NCBI GenBank assembly: GCA_914767715.1
Contig: OU612072.1
Span: 21,082,001-21,146,000 of the forward strand
Source of the DNA: Membranipora membranacea
Lineage: Eukaryota > Bryozoa > Gymnolaemata > Cheilostomatida > Membraniporidae
Reading direction: 5' to 3'
DNA: 64,000 bases
Below the pieces are notes generated by a model. That model had not been told where the DNA came from. It made no database searches and saw only the letters and a program-made list of their open reading frames with translations. Made by a program: the position numbers and the translations under genes. Shown here one piece after another: positions 9,913-21,700 of this stretch; within the stretch, counting starts at the first letter, position 1, and each line of letters starts with the position of its first letter.

Positions 9913-11587
9913 TACCTGGGATGTGAGAAAAGATGTCAATATTTAGTGCCTGTCATAATTTACCTTGAATTCATGAATTTTAACTCATTAGCTACTACCA
10001 AAGATTATAAATACTAAGATATGACACTCCTATCAAACTGCGGTCTTCAGTTGAATAGGCAAGCGGCCGCATGAAAACTAGTGTTACGCTTCAATTATGA
10101 GCTTTATGATTAGTGGCTTTCAATAGAATTTCAATAGGAAATTCAAAATTTACACAGGTAGCCTGGTTGTTTTTCATGAAAATTATGTATTTCCAAATTT
10201 CACTGAAACTTCAAATAAAAATATTTTAGATCTAGACATTTCAGGCATCTCAATGATGTACAAATCAAATTCATGTGATGATTACTAACAAGTGATTTTG
10301 AGTTTTGAGGATTTTGTTTAGCAATCTTTACAAACTTTAAGATGTTTTGACACACAAGACTTACTCAGATAAACAGTTCTCTTTACATCAAAAACTAGTA
10401 TTTGCATGACTTAAAGTTGATCCATGTAAATAAATGTGTTATCTAGTTATTTCAGTCTTCAGGGTGATAAAAAATCCAAATGAATTTGACGGCCTCCTAG
10501 AGAGTAGTATTGAAATGTGTTAGCAGTGGGTGACTTGGAGAAGCTTTCTGTTTTGTGGCATCAGATCTTGTCCATTTGTGCACCACAGTTACTCAGCACA
10601 TCTAAACATGGACTATCAATATTACTAAATAAGTGCAGTCTATGTCAATGCACAGATCAGTTTCTATGAAAATGAATTCAAATTTTTGAGTATCGAGTTA
10701 ATATGGATCTTACTCGAGAGGATATCGTAGGATCTTATTGCAAGATTTGGTAAAAAACTATAAAGTACACTGTAGGATCAACTAAGTGACATTGGCCTTA
10801 TCATAGCGTTTGAGGGGAAACATGACTAACGATAGTGTGACTACCAAGGGAAGGTGATATAAATGCAACTGTGGTGATCTTACCACTTACTATTTTGCCA
10901 GCGACTAAACGCCTGGTAGGTTAACTATATGTTAGCTGTGATTATGGATGGAGTTTCACTGATGTAGTTGAGTACTAGAGTATGGAGCTGAGTTTTCATG
11001 CTATAACGCTAAGCTCAATCTAAAATAAAGATCTTGATTGAGGTGATTGGTAATAATGATTATTTTCATGGTTCACAAAAAGATTATGTTGGAGGGGGAG
11101 GGAGAAAAGAAGCCTGTTTTTGGGCTGTTTTTATCTAGTTTTCAGCTTGTGAATGACAAATTCCATAAATCTGACACCTTCCTTTGGTCAGCTTAGAATG
11201 ACTGTTGGTCATAGGAAACTTTGTTTGATGTAAGGGTTATCTAGTATGGTGTGTACCTTGTCTTACTCATCTCACAAAGGAATGTAAGCCACTAAATCAA
11301 ATATATCTGCAAAATCCATTGAATGACTACATGAATAAATGCCTAGACTGTGGCCCATATGTTCTAGTAACACATGTAAAAAAAATCAAGAGAATTGCAT
11401 GAACCATTCTCAGGCAAATCTGAAACAAGTAAGGCTATGTCTGCAGAAAGAAATCATTTCTACATTGTAATCTTATATAAACAGAGCAAGCGAGCACAGC
11501 ATCCTAAAATGACAAACACTCGTTTTCACGCTTGAATTGCTGTGGACAGGGAACAGCAGGAGTGTCATGTCATAGGCATTGCTACTA
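9913..11587. other. Intergenic sequence, nothing recognised
   Basis: About 1.7 kb of AT-rich DNA. The first 50 bases (ATGTCAATATTT then GTGCCTGTCATAATT) match the sequence after the first 12-bp array, so the duplication extends beyond the MITE. No exon-like segment was found. Confidence 0.5.
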
Positions 11588-11850
11588 CCAGTGGTGTTTT
11601 TAATTATAGGCTAATGCTGTGAAATCACACATTGCAGTGCTATAGACCAGATATGTTACGATCATCTAATAATGACCTGGGAGGTGATGATGTTTTAATT
11701 AAGCTGTTTATTTGATGATTTATGGCAAGTTGTGGTATTACAATTTCAGCTTATCAGCGGACTGTTCATTTTTTGCAGATAGACAGCCCTTTGTATACAA
11801 ACTATTCTGATATTACATAGCCAGTTGAAGAAGAAGCATTCTGTCAGATG
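11588..11850. repeat. Dispersed repeat, copy 2 (first copy at 1540)
   Basis: Ordered matches to 1540-1772, including ACATAGCCAGT near the right end. Noncoding. Confidence 0.6.
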
Positions 11851-12700
11851 ACATTTTCTTATGTAATCATCATAAAAAACATCACTTTTTTATAATTACC
11901 TTAGGGTATAAGAGCAGCCATATTTTCTTCCGAATGTGCAATGATCACTTACACAACACCGTATTGAAGTATCCTTATTCTCAAATTATTTATTATTAAT
12001 AAGTGAAGTGTACTGAGCTTGTGTCAACTAATTATGATTGATGGATCTTGAGTGCAAAATTCAAGGGTTAAACACATTTGTCATTTGTCAAATTGACACA
12101 ATAAGCTGTCAATTAATTATCTATTATTGTCTTTTTATTGTTTTCAATAATCTTGAAAAGGTTAGGAATTAGAACCAAGAGTTCATCTCAGGTCACCAGA
12201 CATGGAAAATTAACTTTAACCAAATGATACAAAATTAAACAAAACTCAAGGACTTTAAAGTTATAGATATGAGATGAGTTCTAGCAGTAGTGTGGTAAAG
12301 TATTCTTTAGAGAATAAAGGTTGCACACTGTAATGTGAAGACAGGAAATCACCATTAACCCACACGACCTGTAAACAAACAAACAAAGTAAATCAAAATT
12401 AGTTTAAAACCAACTTTCACTTATAGGGTAAACTGAGACCAAACATACTTAGGCATTCAGGGCATGGTGACGGGTAGTTTTAGTTTCAAATTGAATTAGT
12501 TAGGCGCTTACTACATGGTGATTGGAATAGAGGACTAAGTAGAGTGAGTGATACACCGAATTAGTATTGAAATATAGCTAACCATTATTTCAAAGTCATG
12601 AGACATCTGGGCACTTGTGACAACCTGACCAGATTTACGCATTTGGAAAGCCAAACAGATTACACCATAGAAATGGCATTCATAATAATTGTTTCTTTAA
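11851..12700. other. Upstream region of the LRR-Roc-COR-caspase gene
   Basis: AT-rich. No TATA box or initiator that I would trust. Any 5' untranslated exon or promoter must lie here or further left, because the first coding exon is preceded by a splice acceptor (TTTCTTTAACTTCAG ending 12706). Confidence 0.3.
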
Positions 12701-12706
12701 CTTCAG

Positions 12707-12798
12707 ATTGCTGCCAAAGCTGTCCTGTGAATCCCACAACTTGCAGCTTTCAATCATGGAGCAAGGCAGAGAAGAGGAAAATCTTAGCACAGACAAAA
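12707..12798 (+). CDS. First recognised exon: N-terminus
   Basis: Acceptor CTTTAACTTCAG before 12707, donor GTGAGT after 12798. ATG at 12756 starts MEQGREEENLSTDK, ending in phase 1. This joins exactly the two bases that open the next exon at 13526. The 49 nt before the ATG are also open in the same frame (LPKLSCESHNLQLSI), so the Met may be internal and the true start further upstream. No signal peptide is seen, in line with a cytosolic protein. Confidence 0.6.
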
Positions 12799-15700
12799 GT
12801 GAGTTCTGAGATTGATTCAGCATTTAAAGGGTGAATACAGCATATCAAATTGTGTACATGGCCTCATAAGGGGTCCGTAATGTTCATTGCTTTCGCTGAT
12901 TAGTTGGTTCGAAGTCCGAAAAAGTTTAGGGTACTGACCTAGTTTTTTTGACAGTCTACGGACTGAGGTCTCATCTACTGTGTACCAGTTCCACAACAAC
13001 TAGAATCTCGAGGATGTGTGACTGCATCAGCAACATTATGATCTAACAAGTAAATCTCTTCAACCACACTATGAAGAGCTTCACTGTGATGCTATGAACC
13101 ATCATTTTATTGATATGAGATGATACTGGGAGGATATTGGCAAAAAAACAGTGCACACAGTCTTGGTCTTAATTTCAACCTTCACTCCTAAAGAGAGAGT
13201 TTGCGGTTGACTATTGATACAACAAGAGTATACAACTCCAAATTGAACATCAATTTTGGTAGTAAATTGCATTGCTCATTGCAAACTATTTGCACAAGAA
13301 TCATCTCCTCAGCAAATAATATAACTATGCTCAGTTCGTGGGATGGAATCATTAGCTGATGCCATGTGTGTGTAATGCATGTAGTATTTGTTCCAGATTT
13401 CAAAATTTTTACAAAAATTAGATAATGAATGTTGAGAATCGTCACTTAAAACATAATAATTATATTACCTTTATTTCAAAGGTTCATTCATGACCATTTT
13501 ATTAGTTTGCTTCTGATTATTTCAGGATACGATGTGGCTTGGGAGGAGCAGGGTAACAGTAACTGGGATGATCCTCATGTCCGGGAACAAACCTTCATAC
13601 GATTACTTGTAAGCCATAGATATCTGACTCTAGTAGAGCTGGAGAGAGAGACAGCTTCAGCTGGTCAGCCAGCTTTAATCTTTATAGATGACACACCTGC
13701 AGAGCTATCAGAGAGGCTATCTAAATCAGTGAAATATCTGATGCTCCGAGAGATACCAGAAAGTAGCCTTAAAAGTCTGAGGTTGGTGAGCTCAGATTTT
13801 TATCAAACTGATTTTAATTTTATAGATCCAAACTAATTTCTCACATATTCCCCCTTCAGAATAATGCTGACTTTACCGTAAGTATCAGTACCAAGCTTGC
13901 ATGCAGAGGTTTGATCAAACCATGTTAGTCACCATTCTCCAAGGGTAGGAAAAATTGATGTGAGGTTATAATGTAGGCTCTAATGCCATTGACATACTTG
14001 ATGTATGTATATCTGTATTGGTATGTTTTAGATTATCGGAGATGAGATCACTGAAGCATCTGTGGGTTAACGGGAGTGGAAGTGATGAGCTGAATCAGTG
14101 TCTATCCACACTGACAGATCTGGTATCTCTGCGGGCCTGTATGCTGACTAAGGTACCTGACAGGTAAATATATCATTACATCATTAATATAAGCAGGATG
14201 TGAGATTAACACGTTGTCACATTATTCACTTATGATTATTAATATTATATAACACAGACCATCTGTAACCTCCTATTAAACTAACAATGGTACACATTCT
14301 GTGTGGGCGATTTAAGTTGTCTCAGTAAACTTATAAACTGAGTGAGCCTATAAGGTAATGTCAAAGATCGATCCGAATATCAACACATCATATACCGTTG
14401 GAAAGCTGCAGAGCTACTGAAAATGAATACCTGAACAAAAACTAGTTTCGATGACTTGTGTCATTTTACGGAGGAAATGAGGCAGAAAACGCTGTTTTTG
14501 TCAATGCAGATGGCGGAGCCAAATTAATTTCAAGAAATTTTAAAAACAGGTGCAATGTATACTTAAAGATTGCCTTCATCGTAAAATTTGATTTTCTTTG
14601 ATATATGACTAGTCTAAATTGACATTTTGCGTCACGTCATACAATGCATCTTTTTTGTGAAGCCGTGAAAATATATGAAGTTTCAATCATTTATTCAGAA
14701 CAGATCATAGGCTCAAAACAAAATTCATTATGATTTTCTCTTAGAGTATTCTTCAAATGTCATGCATATTGACTTTCAACGAACCAGCTTGCATATTGCA
14801 ATGACATTAGACTTTCGAATACAGCTAATACTTTCGCCACATTTGCATAACATCACACAAGCTGTCCAAATGACCATTGTTGTGGCCAAACGAAGTATTT
14901 TTGAAAATTCTCACATACAAAGCCACTTTCATTAACCAGGGTGCACACAGAAAATTTTAACAGAACTTCTCATTGCATCTTCATTTTTCTTGAATTTAAC
15001 GCAAAATAATGCCCAAAAACACCTCAAAAGTCCCAAAAAATAGCTGTTTTTTTGGCATTCTCTTGCGTTAAATTATAAAAAAATGAAGATGCAATGAAAA
15101 ATTCTGTTAAAATTTCCTGTTTGCACAATGGTTAATGAAAGCGGCTTCGTATGTGAGAACTTTCAAAAAAACTTAGTTTGGCAACATCAATGGTCATTTG
15201 GACAGCATGTTTGACGTTATGCAAATGTGGCGAAAATATTAGCTGTATTCGAGAGTCTACTGTCATTGCAATATGCAAGCTAATTTGTTGCTAGTCACAA
15301 TGAAATTTGTTCCGAGCCCATGATCTCTTCTGAATTAATGATTGAAATTTTACATATTTTCACAACTTCACAAAAAAATGTATTTAGTCAAATGTAAAAA
15401 GTCAATTTAGACTAGTCATATATCAAATAAAATCTAATTACACGATGAAAGCAATCTCTAAGCATACATTCCACCTGTTTTGAAATTTCTTGCAATTAAT
15501 TTGACTCCTTCATCTGCATTGACAAAAACAGCGTTTTCTGCCTCATTTCCTCCGTAAAATGACACAAGTCATCGAATCAAGTTTTTGTTCAGGTATTCAT
15601 TTTCAATTGCACGGCAGCTTTCCAACGGTATATGATATGATGATGTTTGGATCAGTCTTTGAAATTACCTCAAAGCTAATGGCATAACTTACCATAGTAA

Positions 15701-18700
15701 TTATGACAATTTTAAATAATCTGAGCGTATAGATTGTTGGCCAACTTAATTGTATTATTATACGTCAGTCAGGCCTCAGTAAGGTAAATGATAGTCTTGT
15801 GTTTTCTGTTTTGATAATTATTCAAAATTTACATTGTACCATCACATATAATGAGGTATGTTAGGGTGATTATGTCTTTGTATTATTATGTGAAATACAG
15901 TGTTGATGATACCAAACCATACCATAATTTTCTTTACAGTTACATTCGCCTATTCGGCTGGTCACCCGACGATATTACTATTTTATATCTTTACCAAAGT
16001 CTTCAATTCCCATTTATCTTTTTCCAGTGTCATTGTTAGAAATTGTATTGTATGAAAGGTCATTCTTTTGCATGCATGAATGGGTATGCGATACAATCAT
16101 CAATAGAAGTAGCCTAATTGACAATTTTCATATTCAAAATCCGATCAAAATTGCTCGAGTTATGAACAAAAAACATGGATTATGGACAGTAAATCAATGA
16201 TAGCATCATTGCTTCTACACCTTCCAATGACGTTATGAAGCCCCAAAAATAAGTGCCTCACTTCAGCTGTATATAGTTTCCCGTCTAGGTTTATTATTAA
16301 GTGAGGATCAGATGGTGAATGGCTGACATGAGACCATTACTTACTTAATTTGTGTATTTGAAAAAGTTAAAAATGGATGAAAAAAAACAATAAATATATC
16401 AAAATGTACTCCATTTATTCCATGCTATCAGCTACGACAATTTTCAACGCTGTATTCTGTTTGTGAAGTATTTAAGATTCTTATGATGTCACGTCAAATT
16501 CTGCCGTCAGTAGACAGCGGATCAATTGAGACAATTTGCAATGCATTACTCAGTTATCTGAGGGTTTATTATCCAATGACTTGTTTTTTCATCTGTTCGC
16601 TAAGTATTTGAGCTTTTCCTGAACTCATGCCAACTGCTACCATAGCTCGACAGCAGGCAATTGATTCCATAAAAAACCTTCATATTCTTGCTCACCATGC
16701 TTGAAAACCCCAACAAACCTAAATACATTGAATTCCAGCATGTTTAAAATTTTGACAAAAATAAGCCAGTGTGTTGCAAATTAAATCAGCTGACTTATAT
16801 AACCAAATCGAGCAACTCTTTTTTTTAATCCAAACTCACTACTGTAACAATTAATTTTCGAGTTGTTCTCTCTTGACAAATGGATATACACAGACTGAAC
16901 GGTAATATGCAAAAGTTTTTCATGCATTGCGCTGCTGGGAAATAGCTATACAAACTTTGTTTGTTTTTGTACGTCATCGAAATTTGCAAATCATCAAAAC
17001 ATCACAGCCTTAATTAATTTCTAGACAATCATTATTTATGTATTTTTGTTGTCACTTATTTTACTCTGTAAAAGGAATTACCAAGTGTGGTCCATTTTCC
17101 TGCATTCAGAGTTGCTCTCTTATGAGTGCAAACTTGATACAAGAGAGAAATGGATCAAACTTGATCTAAGAATACACTGCACTTTAGGAAATTCCTGTGA
17201 GGCGAAGAAATCAATGCGACTCAGGGCTAAACGAAAAATAATTGTATAAAGCAGGAAATAATGTGAAAATCATATTTCTTTGTCTGCAGCGTTGCAATGA
17301 TGATATCACTGAAACAGCTACACTTACATGATAACTATCTAAGTAGAGATGATAAGCTGAGTCGGACATTGTCTTGACATTGCACGCTGTGTGGATACAT
17401 CTAAAGTGGGAATAATGTGAAGATTATATTTTCTTTGTCTGCAGCATTGCAAAGATAAAATCGCTGAAGGAGCTGGACTTATACGATAACAAACTAAGTA
17501 GAGATGATCAGCTGAGTCAGACATTGTCAGCACTAACTAATCTGGAGATACTGTACCTGGGATAATGTGAGCTGACTAAGATACCTGAAAGGTAATGACA
17601 CTCATTGGCTGATACCTCAGTATACTCATATTTATCCTACCGTTATCATCATTTAGGTCAAGGTATATGAAAGTCTATCTTTAAAAATCACTAAAACCCA
17701 CAAGCAGCAAAACAAACATGAATATAAATATTAAATTGATTGGGAGTCGTGTCATCACTTAAAACTGTCTAATGATTTCCCAGGGCCCTCTAATTTTAAG
17801 AACTAGTCATGCGTTCAATTGCCCAACAAATAAAAAGTGTTTCTAAATTTTTGTCAAAGACAGTCATCATATATGCTGAAAATCAATTAGGTTTATTATT
17901 TCCCTGATTTAGTGTTGGGTAGAGAACGCTAATATGCAACAGCTTTTTTTGCATTCCTCTGTTGAGAAACCTATAGAAGCTATACAACATTTCTGTCTTT
18001 GGTTGATAAAATGGATTTAACAAGTGTACAGACAGCACCTTAATAGAAGAACATTACTTATTATGACCTTTTTTGTCGTGTTGATACATCATCAAATCTT
18101 GCAAAAAAAAAGAAAACATTACAGCCTTAAATATTTTGTAAACACCTGTTTTATGTATTTTTGTTGTCGGGACAGCCAAAGCCCCTTATTTAACTCTGTA
18201 AGACGAATTACCAAGTTTGGTCCATTTTCCTGCATTCAGAGTTGCTCTCCTATCAGTTCAAACTTAATGCAAGAGAATAATGGATCAAACTTGATCTTAG
18301 ACACACTGCATTTTAGGGAGTTCCTGTGAGGCGAAGAAATCAGAATAACTCTGAACTATCCGAAAAATAATTGTATAAAACAGGGAATAATGTGAAGATT
18401 ATATTTCTTTTTCTGCAGCATTGCAAAGATGACTTCGCTGAAGGACCTAAACTTAGACGTTAACAATCTAAGTAGAGATGATCAGCTGAGTCAGACATTG
18501 TCAGCCCTAACTAATCTGGAGATACTGAACCTGGGAGACTGTCAGCTGGTAAAGATATCTGACAGGTAATGACACCCATCGCCCAAAACCTCAGTTTATT
18601 TAGTTTATTCATCTTTACCCTTTTGATTTCATCATTCAGGTCAAGGTATATGAGAGGTATATAAGGTTTACTAAGGGCACTGTAACCCCAATTCAGCAAA

Positions 18701-21700
18701 AAAAAAACAAATGTCAGACTGTTAAATTGATTGGAAGTCATCTTATCATTTAAAACTGTCCAATGATTTCTTAGGGTTCTCTACTTTTTTTAGATTTGGT
18801 CTTGGTTTACTTGCCCAAAAATGAAAAGTGTTTCTAAATTTTTGTCAAAGACAGTCCTCATATAGGCTGAAAATTATTTAGGTACTTTTATTTCCCTGTT
18901 TTAGTATTGGGTAGTGAATGCCAAAACGCAACAGTTTTTTTGCATTGCTCTGTTGAGAAACCTATGTAGCTATACAATATTTCTGTCTTTGGTTGATAAA
19001 ATGGATTTAACAAGTGTACAGACAGCACCTTAATAGAAGAACATTACTTATTATGACCTTTTTTGTCGTATTGATACATCATCAAATCTTGCAACAAAAA
19101 AAACAATACAGCATTATTTTTTTTTTGTAAACACCTGTTTTATGTATTTTTGTTGTTGAGACAGCCAAAGCCCCTTATTTAACTCTGTAAGACAAATTAC
19201 CAAGTTTGATCCATTTTCCTACATTCAGAGTTGCTCTCCTATGAGTTCAAACCTAATACAAGAGAATATTGGATCAAACTTGATCTTAGAATACACTGCA
19301 TTATAGGGAGTTCCTGTGAGGCGAAGAATTCAGAGTAGCTCTGGGCTATCCGAATAATAATTGTATAAAACTGGGAATAATGTGAAGATTATATTTTTTT
19401 TGTCTACAGAATTGCAAAGATGAACTCGCTGAAGAAACTAGACTTATGCAATAACAATCTAAGTAGAGATGATCAGCTGAGTCAGACATTGTCAACACTC
19501 ACTAATCTGGAGATACTGAACCTGACAGGGTGTCATCTGACTAAGATACCTGACAGGTAATGACACCCATCGGCCAAAACCTCAGTTTATTTAGTTTATT
19601 CATCTTTACCCGTTTGATTTCATCATTCAGGTCAAGGTATATGAGAGGTATATAAGGTTTGAAGGCACTGAAACCCCAATGCAGCAAAAAAATGTATGTC
19701 AGCATGTTAAACTAATTGGGAGTCATCTTATCACTTAAAACTGTCCAATGATTTCCCAGGGTTCTCTAATTTTTTTTAGATTTAGTCATGCGTGTACTTG
19801 CCCAACAAATGAAAAGGGTTTCTAAATTTTTGTCAAAGACAGTCCTCATATAGGCTGAAAATTATTTAGGTATTTCTATTTCCCTGTTATAGTATTGGGT
19901 AGTGAATGCTAAAACGCAACATTTTTTTTGCATTGCTCTGTTGAGAAACCTATAGAAGCTATACAACATTTCTGTCTTTGGTTGATAAAATGGATTTAAC
20001 AAGTGTACAGACAGCACCTTAATAGAAGAACATTACTTATTATGACCTTTTTTGTCGTGTTGATACATCATCAAATCTTGCAAAAAAAAAGAAAACATTA
20101 CAGCCTTAAATATTTTGTAAACACATGTTTTATGTATTTTTGTTGTCGAGACAGCCAAAGCCCCTTATTTAACTCTGTAAGACGAATTACCAAGTTTGAT
20201 CCATTTTCCTGCATTCAGAGTTGCTCTCCTATGAGTTCAAACTTAATACAAGAGAATAATGGATCAAACTTGATCTTAGAATACACTGCATTATAGGGAG
20301 TTCCTGTGAGGCGAAGAAATCAGAGTAGCTCTGGGCTATCCGAAAAATAATTGCATAAAACTTTGAATAATGTGAAGAATATATTTCTTTGTCTGCAGCA
20401 TTGCAAAGATGACATCGCTGAAGGACCTAAACTTAGACGTTAACAATATAAGTAGAGATGATCAGCTGAGTCAGACATTGTCAGCACTCACTAATCTGGA
20501 GAAACTGAACCTGACAGGGTGTTATCTGACTAAGATACCTGACAGGTAATGACACCCATCGGCCAAAACCTCAGTTTATTTAGTTTATTCATCTTTACCC
20601 GTTTGATTTCATCATTCAGGTCAAGGTATATGAGAGGTATATAAGGTTTGAAGGCACTGAAACCCCAATGCAGCAAAAAAATGTATGTCAGCATGTTAAA
20701 CTAATTGGGAGTCATCTTATCACTTGAAACTGTCCAATGATTTCCCAGGGTTCTCTAATTTTTTTAGATTTAGTCATGCGTGTACTTGCCCAACAAATAA
20801 AAAGTGTTTCTAAATTTTTGTCAAAGACAGTCATCATATATGCTGAAAATCATTTAGGTTTTTTATTTCCCTGTTTTAGTGTTGGGTAGTGAATGCTAAA
20901 ATGCAACAGTTTTTTTTGCATTGCCCTGTTGAGAAACCTATAGTAGCTATACAACATTTCTGTCTTTGGTTGATAAAATGGATTTAACTACTGTACAGAC
21001 AGCCCCTGAAAAGAAGAACATTACTTATTATGACCTTGATACATTATCAAATCTTGCAAAAAAAAAGAAAACATTACAGTGTGAAAGTCAACAAGAGTCC
21101 GGAAACTTGATACTATCACTGGTCGACAGCTGAAGTCGGCTGCACCGGTCCTAGCTGAGCCGTTGAACACCATATTCAATAGATCAATCCAGCAGGGTAC
21201 TATGCCTCAGATATGGAAGACGGCGACGATCAAACCCATACCAAAATGTGCAGGTGCCGTTGAACCAAAACACTTTCGTCCAATAGCGTTAACTTCTGTA
21301 GTTGGGAAGTGTCTTGAGCAACTAGTAATGAAACGCTTAGCCCCTAACCTTAACGATCCCACTCAGTTCGCATATCAGCCTAACAAATCCACTGAAGATG
21401 CGTTGATATCTCTATTAGACACTGTTACCGAACACCTAGACAGAAATGCTAAGAATAGTGTGAGAGCACTCTTTATAGACTTCTCCAGCGCATTTAACAC
21501 CATAAACCCGGCTACCATGATAAGAAAACTCCAAACCTATGACATTCATCCAAACATCACTAATTGGGTATTCGAATAATGGATCAAACTTGATCTTAGA
21601 ATACACTGCATTTTAGGGAGTTCCTGTGAGGCGAAGAAAACAGTGTAACTCTGGGCTACCCGAAAAATAATTGTATAAAACTGGGAATAATGTGAAAATT

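Noticed and set aside
9703-9939. Open frames over the second 12-bp array
   Set aside because: Same artefact as at 1039.
18024-18329. 101-codon frame MYRQHLNRRTLL..., repeated at 20003
   Set aside because: It lies in the duplicated intron, changes end between units, and is disrupted in unit 4; the similarity comes from the array duplication.
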